Source of the DNA: Alphaproteobacteria bacterium
Lineage (GTDB): Bacteria > Pseudomonadota > Alphaproteobacteria > Rhizobiales > Devosiaceae
Reading direction: 5' to 3'
Length of the DNA: 25,426 nt
Assembly (NCBI GenBank): GCA_024279575.1
Contig: JAJRRJ010000169.1
Coordinates: 1-25,426 of the forward strand
This document shows positions 6,130 to 13,640 of the stretch, piece by piece. Under the pieces are notes generated by a model that was given only the letters and a program-made list of their open reading frames with translations, was not told where the DNA came from and made no database searches. Both the position numbers and the translations under genes were made by a program. The stretch's first letter is position 1. The number at the start of each line of letters is the position of its first letter.

Positions 6130-8337
6130 TTATTGGGCCATAAAGCGGGGAAACCAGCCTTGATGGGCCGTGGTCAGTTCTTCAACAGATATGGCACGGG
6201 CATGGCCCAGCTTCAAGGTGTCGCCTTTGGTTGTGCCGATTTGTTGAATTGAGACATTTGCCTTTGCCGCTTTATCCAGAACCTGTTGCAGGTCTTTGGG
6301 GGATACAACAACAACATACCGCCCCTGATCTTCGCCAAAGAATGTGGCTGCGGGGTGGTTTGATGTCGGTTGAGCGATAGTTGCGCCCATTTTGCCGGCG
6401 ATGGCCATTTCTGCCAGCGCGACTGCAAGACCACCATCTGAGCAATCATGCACATTGGCACTCAAATTTTCTGCGATTATGTAACGCACAAACTCGCCGG
6501 TTGCTTTTTCGTGTGTCAAATCAACCGGGGGCGGGGGGCCTTTGTGCAGGTTGTGGATCTGCTTGAAATACTGGGACTGAGGGAGGTGGCTTCCCCAGTT
6601 AGCATTTGCGCCAACCAACAATATTTCCTGACCGGTTTGACTAAATGGGATACGGGCCATTTTTTTGTAATCGGGTATCAGGGCGACCCCGGCGATGGTG
6701 GGGGTGGGCAAAATGCCAACGCCATTGGTTTCATTATAAAGAGAAACGTTGCCCGACACGATGGGGAAATCCAGTGCCTCACATGCGGCGCCGATGCCTT
6801 TAATTGCGCCAACAAGCTGGCCCATAATTTCAGGCTTTTCAGGGTTGCCGAAGTTGAGATTGTCCGAACAGGCAAGGGGCTTTGCGCCGGTTGCACAAAG
6901 GTTGCGCCAGCATTCTGCAACTGCTTGCTTACCGCCCTCGAAGGGGTCAGCTTCGCAATAATGGGGGGTTACGTCTGAAGAGAAGGCCAGTGCTTTTGTG
7001 GGGTGTCCATCAACCCGGACGACACCGGCATCGCCACCGGGCAGTTGCAGGGAATTGCCCTGAATGAGCGTGTCATATTGTTCCCAAACCCAGCGGCGTG
7101 AACTCAGGTTGGGGGAGCCAACGAGTTGAACCAGGACTTTGGCAATATCGGTTTCAGACTCGGTGTGTTCCGGGGTTTTTGTTGGTTTTGTAGGGACCCA
7201 TGGACGATCATATTCAGGGGCTTCATCGCCCAGTTGTTTAATTGGCAGATTGGCCACTTCTGTACCCTGCCAGATAATGCGAAAGCGCAAGTCATCAGTG
7301 GTTTTGCCCACGGTGGCAAAGTCCAGCTCCCATTTCTCAAAAACTGCCCGTGCCTCAGCCTCTTTTTCAGGGTGCAGCACCATAAGCATGCGCTCCTGAC
7401 TTTCTGAAAGCATCATTTCATAAGGGGTCATGTTTTCTTCGCGCACTGGCACATTGTCCAGATCAAGCTCAATGCCAAGGTTCCCTTTTGCGCCCATTTC
7501 CACGGCAGAACAGGTAAGTCCTGCCGCTCCCATATCCTGAATTGCCACCACCGCGCCGGTGGCCATTAATTCCAATGTGGCTTCCATCAGGCGTTTTTCA
7601 GTGAAGGGGTCGCCGACCTGAACCGTGGGGCGTTTTTCTTCAATGTCGTCGTCAAATTCTGCTGAGGCCATGGTTGCACCGCCAACCCCGTCACGCCCGG
7701 TTTTGGCACCCAGATAGACAACAGGCAGGCCCACGCCTTTGGCTTCAGACAGAAAAATTTTGTCGGTATCAGCAATTCCGGCGGCAAAAGCATTGACCAG
7801 ATTATTACCATTATAACGGGGGTCAAATTCAACCTCACCGCCAACTGTGGGCACGCCAAAACAATTGGCATATCCGCCGACACCTGCAACGACACCGTTG
7901 ACAAGGTGGCGGGTTTTTTTGTGCTCGGGGGCGCCAAACCGCAAGGCGTTCATGGCGGCGATGGGGCGTGCGCCCATGGTGAATACATCACGCAAAATGC
8001 CGCCAATGCCGGTGGCTGCGCCCTGATAGGGTTCGATATAGGAGGGGTGGTTGTGGCTTTCCATTTTGAAAATCACTGCCTGCCCGTCACCAATATCGAC
8101 CACACCGGCATTTTCCCCTGGCCCCAAAATAACGTATTTGCCTTTGGTTGGCAGGGTGCGCAGCCATTTTTTTGAGCTTTTATAGGAACAGTGTTCATTC
8201 CACATGGCCGAAAATATGCCAAGTTCAGTATAGGAGGGCTCACGCCCGATCAGATCGAGGATTTTTTGATATTCGTCCGCGTTCAGGCCATGCTCGGCAA
8301 TGAGGTCTTTGGTGACAGGGGGGTCGTTGATAATCAT
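6130..8337 (-). CDS. purL: Phosphoribosylformylglycinamidine synthase subunit PurL
   Basis: This 735-residue protein is the small PurL type that works with separate PurS and PurQ. It is the ATP-dependent synthetase converting FGAR to FGAM with ammonia supplied by PurQ. Seen: MWNEHCSYKSSKKWLRTLP with the catalytic His49, VFKMESHNHPSYIEPYQGAA, AKTGRDGVGGATMASAEF, and the second-half block NLNFGNPEKPEIMGQ with VHDCSDGGLAVALAEMA. No lesion was found, and all blocks expected for alphaproteobacterial PurL are present. The start ATG overlaps the purQ stop by 4 bp, indicating coupling. Its partner PurQ lacks its nucleophile here, so PurL might have to use free ammonia. Confidence 0.98.
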   Translation of the reverse strand: MIINDPPVTKDLIAEHGLNADEYQKILDLIGREPSYTELGIFSAMWNEHCSYKSSKKWLRTLPTKGKYVILGPGENAGVVDIGDGQAVIFKMESHNHPSYIEPYQGAATGIGGILRDVFTMGARPIAAMNALRFGAPEHKKTRHLVNGVVAGVGGYANCFGVPTVGGEVEFDPRYNGNNLVNAFAAGIADTDKIFLSEAKGVGLPVVYLGAKTGRDGVGGATMASAEFDDDIEEKRPTVQVGDPFTEKRLMEATLELMATGAVVAIQDMGAAGLTCSAVEMGAKGNLGIELDLDNVPVREENMTPYEMMLSESQERMLMVLHPEKEAEARAVFEKWELDFATVGKTTDDLRFRIIWQGTEVANLPIKQLGDEAPEYDRPWVPTKPTKTPEHTESETDIAKVLVQLVGSPNLSSRRWVWEQYDTLIQGNSLQLPGGDAGVVRVDGHPTKALAFSSDVTPHYCEADPFEGGKQAVAECWRNLCATGAKPLACSDNLNFGNPEKPEIMGQLVGAIKGIGAACEALDFPIVSGNVSLYNETNGVGILPTPTIAGVALIPDYKKMARIPFSQTGQEILLVGANANWGSHLPQSQYFKQIHNLHKGPPPPVDLTHEKATGEFVRYIIAENLSANVHDCSDGGLAVALAEMAIAGKMGATIAQPTSNHPAATFFGEDQGRYVVVVSPKDLQQVLDKAAKANVSIQQIGTTKGDTLKLGHARAISVEELTTAHQGWFPRFMAQ

Positions 8338-9005
8338 GGGTTTGCCATTTCCAACAGGCTTTCAAACAGGGCGCGCCCATCTGTGCCGCCATGGGCGGGT
8401 TCAATGAAATTTTCAGGATGGGGCATTAGGCCAAGCACGTTTTTTTGTTTGTTGAGGACGCCTGCAATATTGTTGATGGAGCCATTGGGGTTTGTATCAT
8501 TGGCATAGCGAAAGGCCACCTGTGCATTGTCTTCTATGGTTTTGAGGGTGTCAGGTGAGGCAAAATAGTTTCCGTCGTGGTGGGCGACGGGGCAGTTGAT
8601 AATCTGGTTGCTTGAATATTTTCCGGTAAATAAAGTATCTGCGTTACTGATTTCAAGTTGTACGTTTTTGCAGACAAATTTAAGCGATGCATTGCGCATC
8701 AGGGTGCCCGGAAGAAGGCCTGCTTCGGTCAGGATTTGAAAGCCGTTGCGCACCCCAAGCACGGGCACGCCCCTAGCGGCGTGTCTGGCAATTTCTATCA
8801 AGATGGCAGAGCGGGCGGCAATGGCGCCGGAGCGTAAATAGTCGCCATAGGAAAATCCACCGGGCACAACTATCAGGTCAGCCGGAGGAAGGGTGGTTTC
8901 CTGGTGCCAGATTACCTGTGGTTTGTGACCGGAAATAAGTTCAAGGGCGGCAATCATGTCGCGGTCGCGGTTGGAGCCGGGAAACTGGATTACAAGAGAT
9001 TTCAT
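8334..9005 (-). CDS. purQ: FGAM synthase glutaminase subunit PurQ, catalytic Cys replaced by Arg
   Basis: This 223-residue class I glutamine amidotransferase should hydrolyse glutamine to feed ammonia to PurL. The fold is intact: VVPGGFSYGDYLRSGAIAAR (oxyanion region), then VPVLGVRNGFQILTEAG, VAHHDGNYF, and the triad His/Glu block GLMPHPENF. In the family the middle block reads G-(V/I)-C-N-G-F-Q with the nucleophile Cys86. Here codon 86 (8748-8750) is CGC, Arg, one transition away from TGC. The neighbouring DYLRCG motif also reads DYLRSG. As read, the protein cannot form the glutamyl thioester. A 281-bp gap (9006-9286) separates it from the CDF gene, and a promoter there is likely, though I could not fix one. 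Confidence 0.95.
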   Translation of the reverse strand: MKSLVIQFPGSNRDRDMIAALELISGHKPQVIWHQETTLPPADLIVVPGGFSYGDYLRSGAIAARSAILIEIARHAARGVPVLGVRNGFQILTEAGLLPGTLMRNASLKFVCKNVQLEISNADTLFTGKYSSNQIINCPVAHHDGNYFASPDTLKTIEDNAQVAFRYANDTNPNGSINNIAGVLNKQKNVLGLMPHPENFIEPAHGGTDGRALFESLLEMANP

Positions 9006-9286
9006 TTGGGATTCTCATTTGAAGAATCAGAAAAGCATGGGCCTTTTCAACAAAGCGGAGCCAAAAGGCAAGGGATAATGAAAGGGACTGTTGGTAACTG
9101 GTGTTGCTGGGCATGAAAACTTTGTATTTGCCGCTCTCATTGGCAACCTGGCAATCTGAATGAGTGGGATTGCTGACAAACAAATAATATTGTCCTTATC
9201 ACCGGTTTTTGCTTTTCAAGTAAAAAGCTCCAACGGATCTGAAGGTCAAATCAATTATGGATCAGCTTGCTTGGTTTTTTAAAAAA

Positions 9287-10303
9287 TCATCGGCCCTTAT
9301 GTTCATCATGGGCACCGGCTTTAGAGTGTTTTGAGGGGGCGGATGTATCGCCCCCGTTTGATTTTACATCAATTTCGGTGGAGTGTTTTTCGTCCATTTG
9401 GGCTGTTTCGACCTGTACTGTGGCGAAATAGAACCCAAAATCCTCCTTCAGCAATTTGTGTGCTGCCTTTAACACTGTGTCCGTTTTTATCCTGGTTTTT
9501 TTGTCGAGCAAAAGATGAGTGGAAAATACATAACGGCCCGACGTCAGCGCCCATGCGTGCACATGATGCACGTCTGAGACACCCTTGATTTGTGATAATG
9601 CAGCAATGACATGGGGAAGTTGTACATCATCCGGTGTTCCCTCCATCAACAGATGCATGGCGTCGCGGATTATGCCCCATGAGGCCCATAGCAACACAAA
9701 ACCAAAGGCTGTTCCCAATATGGGATCAATAGCCAAAAACCCGGTAAACTCGATAACGAGGGCTGCAATGATTATCAATACCGAGCCAACAAAAGTTTGC
9801 ATTACATGCCAGAAGGCCCCGCGCATGTTCAAATCATCTGTTTTTTCGCGGGTTAGCAAATAAAGGGAAATTACTTCGGTAACCAGCCCGCCTGCCGCCG
9901 CCCATAACATGGGCCCGGTTGGGAGCTCTAGCGGGTTTCCAAGGCGCATTATGCCCATATAAATCACCAGAATGGCCATGAGCAGAAGAAAAACGCCATT
10001 TACCAGGGCGCCGATAATCTCAGCGCGATACCAGCCAAATGTTTTGGCCGAGGTTGCTATGCGCCCGGCCATACGAGAGGCAAAAATGGCGACCAGAACA
10101 CCCCCGACGGCGGAAAATGTATGGAAGGCATCAGATATTACGGCAACTGAGCCGGTATAAATGCCAATGGCCATTTCGATAATGAAATATATGCCGGTCA
10201 GCCATGCGGAAATTTTGAGCGCGCGGGGCTGCGATTTGCTGGCGTTCGCGAAGGAGGGCATCGAATGGCCCGAATGGGAAGACTGGCTCATAGCCTCAGC
10301 CAA
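9287..10303 (-). CDS. Cation diffusion facilitator (CDF)-like transporter with atypical metal site
   Basis: This 338-residue protein has six hydrophobic helices and a cytoplasmic C-terminal domain. CDF features include GSVAVISDAFHTFSAVGG in helix 2, the helix 3 region TFGWYRAEIIGALVNGVFL, RGAFWHVMQTFVGS in helix 5, and the VSDVHHVHAWALTSGRYVFSTHL strand typical of CDF tails. CDF proteins export Zn, Co, Cd, Fe or Mn against protons. The usual HxxxD motifs of helices 2 and 5 read His61-x3-Ala65 and His166-x3-Thr170, so both Asp ligands are absent. The C-terminus is rich in His, Asp and Lys. The open frame starts at TTG 10303; ATG at 10291 (residue 5) is an equally plausible start. The gene lies between purS and purQ, an unusual site. 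Confidence 0.87.
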   Translation of the reverse strand: MAEAMSQSSHSGHSMPSFANASKSQPRALKISAWLTGIYFIIEMAIGIYTGSVAVISDAFHTFSAVGGVLVAIFASRMAGRIATSAKTFGWYRAEIIGALVNGVFLLLMAILVIYMGIMRLGNPLELPTGPMLWAAAGGLVTEVISLYLLTREKTDDLNMRGAFWHVMQTFVGSVLIIIAALVIEFTGFLAIDPILGTAFGFVLLWASWGIIRDAMHLLMEGTPDDVQLPHVIAALSQIKGVSDVHHVHAWALTSGRYVFSTHLLLDKKTRIKTDTVLKAAHKLLKEDFGFYFATVQVETAQMDEKHSTEIDVKSNGGDTSAPSKHSKAGAHDEHKGR

Positions 10304-10306
10304 TAC

Positions 10307-10342
10307 CCCGGTCAGTTTGTCGTCAAGAAAATTCTGACCGGG
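10307..10342 (-). promoter_or_regulatory. Inverted repeat immediately upstream of the CDF gene
   Basis: CCCGGTCAG and CTGACCGGG form a perfect 9-bp inverted repeat with an 18-nt loop, ending 3 nt before the TTG start and 15 nt before the ATG alternative. There is no T-run after it on the minus strand, so it is not an ordinary terminator. It could be an operator or an mRNA hairpin affecting translation initiation of the transporter. Confidence 0.45.
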
Positions 10343-10377
10343 TCACGCGAGTGTGATTTTTGAAAAATTCAACCCGT

Positions 10378-11469
10378 CTATTCAGCCGGGGTGGCTATAG
10401 TCACATGGGGGGGCTTTTTGTTGGGTCTTTCAGCCCGCGTACCTGGCAAGCTGGCCCATGCAGGACGTGTGAACAAGAACTTGCCCCAGCCGGTTTTGTT
10501 GATGAGGTAATAAAGGATTACCGGGGAGATCATCGCCACGCCAAACACAATAGTTGAAAGCATATGAATATTGCCCACAATGCCCAGTTTTATCAGAACT
10601 TCGCGCACCATGGCCATGGGCAGGGCAAACGAGAGATAGATGACAATTGAATGGGCGCCGACCCAGTTCAGCCACTTCATGGAGGCGAGCGGGGCAAGCA
10701 ATGATGCGGCAACGAGAATGGCCAGTCCACCGGCAACAGCTAAAAGGAAATGCACGCCGGGCAAGGCACCAAGGCCCATCTGGGTTTCATAGGTGCCAAT
10801 TTCAAATCCGGGGGAGAAAACAAATGCCCCATTGATTAAGGCCCACGCCACAAAGCTGGCTATGGCCACCGCTTTTCTTTTTTCAAACCAGGCGACAAAT
10901 GTGAAGATGAATGGCGCAGCGATATAGCCGAGGTAGAAATAGATGAAGTATTCGGCAAACTGGTTGAGCGCATAGGAACCGGTTTTGATGTTGAGCATTT
11001 GCAGGCCGATTGCAATCGGCACCACGATCATATGATGGGCACGCAATTCCCACAAAACTTTGGCAGCGATCGAAAATACCGCAAGCATATAAATGAACCA
11101 TAATACGCCATAGGGTTCGACGATGGAAATTGCGACGGTGCTGAGTGCTTCGATGGGGGGGGGGCCGCCAAGAACAGTTTTTGTTGCGACATGTATGAGC
11201 ATCCAGATGGCATAAAAGTACATGTAATGCACGGCCCTGCGGTCAGCAAACCTGACCCATGGACGGGCGATCACCTGGGAAAGGAACAGCCCGGATATAA
11301 GAAAAAATTCGGGCATGCGAAACGGGGTTGCAAAGCCGATGATATAGCGCAAATAGCTGATGTCGCCGGTTTCTTTGCCCACGGAATTTCCCGCATACAT
11401 CATAACAACCAGTATGATTGAAATGCCTTTTGCCGCATCAATCCAGTTGAGTCTTTTTCCGTCCGCCAT
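10378..11469 (-). CDS. Acyltransferase-3 (OpgC/YcfT-like) membrane protein
   Basis: This 363-residue integral membrane protein has about ten hydrophobic helices. NWIDAAKGISIILVVMMYAG and PFRMPEFFLISGLFLSQVI match the first helices of the acyltransferase-3 superfamily, closest to the YcfT/OpgC type. These proteins transfer acyl (acetyl or succinyl) groups to glycans across the inner membrane. The helix 1 signature in this group is K/R-x10-His. Here Lys14 is followed by Tyr25 (TAT, 11395-11397) instead of His, one transition from CAT, which raises doubt about catalysis. The start is ATG 11469 after GAGGAACCG. The C-terminal tail is Pro/Lys-rich. Acceptor and donor are unknown. It is followed 75 bp later by the CDF gene on the same strand. 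Confidence 0.85.
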   Translation of the reverse strand: MADGKRLNWIDAAKGISIILVVMMYAGNSVGKETGDISYLRYIIGFATPFRMPEFFLISGLFLSQVIARPWVRFADRRAVHYMYFYAIWMLIHVATKTVLGGPPPIEALSTVAISIVEPYGVLWFIYMLAVFSIAAKVLWELRAHHMIVVPIAIGLQMLNIKTGSYALNQFAEYFIYFYLGYIAAPFIFTFVAWFEKRKAVAIASFVAWALINGAFVFSPGFEIGTYETQMGLGALPGVHFLLAVAGGLAILVAASLLAPLASMKWLNWVGAHSIVIYLSFALPMAMVREVLIKLGIVGNIHMLSTIVFGVAMISPVILYYLINKTGWGKFLFTRPAWASLPGTRAERPNKKPPHVTIATPAE

Positions 11470-11547
11470 GTCGGTTCCTCATTTTTATTCTGTTCGGTGA
11501 GTTTGCCTCGTTTCAATCAACATATCATAAACGGCACGGCAAATTTG

Positions 11548-11563
11548 CTCACGGAACCGTGAG
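11548..11563. promoter_or_regulatory. Operator-like palindrome upstream of the acyltransferase gene
   Basis: CTCACGG-AA-CCGTGAG is a perfect 7-bp inverted repeat with a 2-bp centre, ending 79 bp before the acyltransferase ATG. The compact symmetry and upstream position suit a dimeric transcription factor site rather than a terminator, because no T-run follows. The regulator is unknown. Confidence 0.45.
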
Positions 11564-11812
11564 ATGCCCGGATTTCCGCTGTTTACCTTAATGATAGAGG
11601 TTAATGATTTGTGGAGAGAAATTCAGCGTCAGCAGTGTTCGCTGGCAAAAAAAGAGTGCCGGTAAGTTTTCTATGCGGATTTATCTAAAAAACAACAGCT
11701 AGAATGAGGGGGAGGACAGGGGGGAAGAGTATGGCTGGGACAAACGGGGAAAACAAAATCATAGACATGGTTATTTGAACCGTTCCGGGGAGTTTGCGCT
11801 TATTCTAATGGC

Positions 11813-11902
11813 TTATCCCGTAACGGGGACCATTGCATATGGGGCGGCCAAGAGCGCCAGAGAAAGAAGAAAAGCAGCGGTGATAGAAAGTTTGCGAATC
11901 AT
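11813..11902 (-). CDS. 29-residue signal-peptide-like ORF, possible remnant
   Basis: ATG 11902, with AAGAAG 7 nt upstream, opens a frame encoding MIRKLSITAAFLLSLALLAA, then PYAMVPVTG and TAA. It has a basic n-region, a hydrophobic core and a small-residue c-region (LLAAPYA), the form of a Sec signal peptide, but almost nothing follows. It may be the stub of a lost exported protein, a very small secreted or membrane peptide, or chance. It lies between purS and the acyltransferase gene. Confidence 0.3.
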   Translation of the reverse strand: MIRKLSITAAFLLSLALLAAPYAMVPVTG

Positions 11903-11953
11903 AAATTTTCTTCTTTATTTCGATAAAATGGGTTGGTTATCAGACATGGAACG

Positions 11954-12205
11954 TTAACCTAGAATGCGCACTCTATAGTCTTCAATTACGGTGTTTGCCA
12001 AGAGTTTTTCGCACATATCGTTAAGAATTGTCTGTGCTTTATCCCTGTCGGTTTCATTTAAGTCAATTTCAAAGGTTTTGCCCTGGCGCACTGAGTTAAT
12101 GTCGGTGAATCCGAGGCCACTTAGCGCACCCTCGATGGCCTGCCCCTGGGGGTCAAGCACGCCATTTTTCAGTGTAACTGTAATTCTTGCGCGCATTTGT
12201 TCCAT
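11954..12205 (-). CDS. purS: FGAM synthase subunit PurS
   Basis: This 83-residue protein is full length for PurS, the small dimeric subunit that bridges PurL and PurQ. Seen: RITVTLKNGVLDPQGQAIEG near the N-terminus, LGFTDINSVRQGKTFEIDL in the middle, and the CEKLLANTVIEDYRV end. The start may be ATG 12205 (giving an extra MEQ) or ATG 12196, which matches the usual PurS N-terminus MKARVTV better. The upstream AAAGG comes from a 15-bp tandem repeat shared with the purC end. It lies in the same frame as purC, 7 codons after its stop. The normal downstream partners purQ and purL are displaced by about 3 kb. Confidence 0.95.
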   Translation of the reverse strand: MEQMRARITVTLKNGVLDPQGQAIEGALSGLGFTDINSVRQGKTFEIDLNETDRDKAQTILNDMCEKLLANTVIEDYRVRILG

Positions 12206-12238
12206 TAGCCTTTGTTCTACAAGCCTTTATTCTACAAG
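12194..12238 (-). repeat. Three 15-bp tandem units across the purC stop and purS start
   Basis: On the minus strand the units are CTTGTAGAATAAAGG, CTTGTAGAACAAAGG and CTAATGGAACAAATG, covering 12238 down to 12194. The first contains the purC stop TAA and the third contains both candidate purS starts. All three share one reading frame (LVE-stop-R, LVEQR, LMEQM). They appear to have arisen by tandem duplication of the purC tail, giving purS its AAAGG ribosome binding site. Confidence 0.85.
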
Positions 12239-12991
12239 TCTTGGCCCGGTGCTCAGGGCGTTTTCAGTTTCAACCAGAATCCCGAGACGCTGCGCAACTT
12301 CGCGGTAGGCATCCGCCAGATCGCCCAGCTCTTCGCGAAAAACATCCTTATCCAGTTTTTTGCGGGTTTTCGCATCCCACAGGCGACATGTGTCTGGGGA
12401 GATTTCATCAGCGACAACTATGCGCATCATCTCGCCCTCAAATTGACGACCACACTCAATTTTGAAGTCCACCAGTTGAATACCAACGCCAATAAACAGC
12501 CCGGACAAAAAGTCGTTCACTCTGACTGCCAGAGACATAATGTCGTCCAGTTCCTGAGGTGTAGCCCAGCCGAAGGCCGTTATGTGTTCTTCGGCAATCA
12601 ATGGATCGCCAAGGGCATCATCTTTGTAGTAAAACTCAATAATTGAGCGGGGCAGGCGGGTGCCCTGTTCCAGCCCTAAACGTTTGGCTATCGAGCCGGC
12701 AGCAACGTTGCGCACAACCACTTCAATCGGGATGATTTCAACTTCTTTGATCAGCTGTTCGCGCATGTTTAAGCGACGGATGAAGTGGGTGGGAATACCC
12801 AGATTGTTGAGTTTGCCAAAAATAAATTCTGAAATTCGGTTGTTCAACACACCTTTGCCGTCAATCACTTCGTGCTTTTTGCCATTTTGGGCGGTGGCGT
12901 CGTCTTTGAAGTGTTGAATAAGGGTGCCCGGTTCCGGCCCTTCATAAAGAGTTTTGGCTTTGCCTTCGTATATTTTGCGTCTGCGGGTCAT
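12227..12991 (-). CDS. purC: Phosphoribosylaminoimidazole-succinocarboxamide synthase (SAICAR synthetase)
   Basis: This 254-residue protein joins aspartate to CAIR in an ATP-dependent step of de novo purine synthesis. Seen: KIYEGKAKTLYEGPEPGTLI (ATP-binding glycine-rich start), FKDDATAQNGKK, IEVVVRNVAAGSIAKRLG, the SAICAR synthetase signature region LVDFKIECGR, and ADEISPDTCRLWD with metal-binding acidic residues. No lesion was seen. The start is ATG 12991, with a family-typical MTRRRKIYEG. It is the first of the minus-strand purC-purS pair and is divergent from the zeta-inhibitor gene across a 229-bp gap that should hold both promoters. Its product SAICAR is the substrate of PurB, which is interrupted here. 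Confidence 0.98.
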   Translation of the reverse strand: MTRRRKIYEGKAKTLYEGPEPGTLIQHFKDDATAQNGKKHEVIDGKGVLNNRISEFIFGKLNNLGIPTHFIRRLNMREQLIKEVEIIPIEVVVRNVAAGSIAKRLGLEQGTRLPRSIIEFYYKDDALGDPLIAEEHITAFGWATPQELDDIMSLAVRVNDFLSGLFIGVGIQLVDFKIECGRQFEGEMMRIVVADEISPDTCRLWDAKTRKKLDKDVFREELGDLADAYREVAQRLGILVETENALSTGPRLVE

Positions 12992-13220
12992 TTAATGTGG
13001 CCTGTTCAAGAAATGTGGAGACTCAATTTATCTGTGATGAACTAAAAAAGTCTTTGGCCTTATTTGCCTCTCAATTGCAAGTGTTTTCGCCATTCTGTTA
13101 AATTGCATAATTTGTCTGCCCGTTTAGCGTTGCGTAATGGATGGGAAAGACCTAAATGAGAATGATAAACACTGCTCAAGCTTGAATGCGGGCAAACTCA
13201 ACTGCGGAGAAAAGTAAAAT

Positions 13221-13538
13221 ATGTCTAGTTTTGATGATCGGGAAAAAGCTCAGGAAGCCAAATTCGCCCATGATGCGGCATTGCAATTCAAAGCCGAGGC
13301 GCGGCGCAACAAGTTGCTGGCGATCTGGGCGGCTGAAATTCTGGGCAAAACTGATGTTAACGCCTATGTGGGCGAAGTGATTGCTTCAGATTTTGAAGAA
13401 GCGGGTGATGAAGATGTTTTTCGCAAGGTAAGTGCGGATTTGTCTCAAGCGGACAATAAGGTGTCTGACGAAAAATTACGGGCAAAAATGGATGAACTGA
13501 TGGCTGTTGCGCAAGAACAGGTTTTGAAAGAAGTCTGA
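13221..13538 (+). CDS. F1-ATPase inhibitor zeta subunit (DUF1476)
   Basis: This 105-residue alpha-helical protein matches DUF1476, known in Paracoccus denitrificans as the zeta subunit that blocks ATP hydrolysis by F1Fo-ATP synthase. Seen: the inhibitory N-terminus SSFDDREKAQEAKFAHDAAL, RRNKLLAIWAAEILG, and an acidic helix with DFEEAGDEDVFRK. It acts as a unidirectional brake at the F1 alpha/beta/gamma interface. The family is largely alphaproteobacterial, which supports the taxonomic call. GGAGAAAAG precedes ATG 13221. It lies between purC and purB, as in many Hyphomicrobiales, and is followed by a terminator. Confidence 0.93.
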   Translation: MSSFDDREKAQEAKFAHDAALQFKAEARRNKLLAIWAAEILGKTDVNAYVGEVIASDFEEAGDEDVFRKVSADLSQADNKVSDEKLRAKMDELMAVAQEQVLKEV

Positions 13539-13565
13539 TTATTCTCAAAAATCCTTGTCTATTCA

Positions 13566-13600
13566 AGCTCGCGTTTTGAACAGGATGCGGGCTTTTTTTA
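13566..13600 (+). terminator. Rho-independent terminator after the zeta-inhibitor gene
   Basis: AGCTCGCG pairs with TGCGGGCT (8 bp including two G-T pairs on the RNA) around a 12-nt loop and is followed by a run of seven further T. It starts 27 bp after the stop codon and separates this gene from the convergent purB. Confidence 0.75.
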
Positions 13601-13640
13601 TGGCCACTTTTTCAAGTTGGCATGCAAATGAGCTTACTGG

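Larger units (their letters stand above)
11470..11953. other. 484-bp gap between purS and the acyltransferase gene
   Basis: Apart from the palindrome and the small signal-peptide ORF listed separately, this stretch holds no gene I can support. It includes G-rich tracts (about 11706-11740). A 60-codon plus-strand frame at 11775-11957 is only the complement of the small minus-strand ORF. In related genomes purS and purQ usually adjoin, so this gap and the two genes after it interrupt the usual operon. Confidence 0.5.

Noticed and set aside
8941..9183. 80-codon minus-strand frame upstream of purQ
   Set aside because: It overlaps purQ in a different frame and resembles nothing known; it is more likely the purQ leader region.
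11775..11957. 60-codon plus-strand frame between purS and the acyltransferase
   Set aside because: It is antisense to the signal-peptide-like frame and has no family resemblance.
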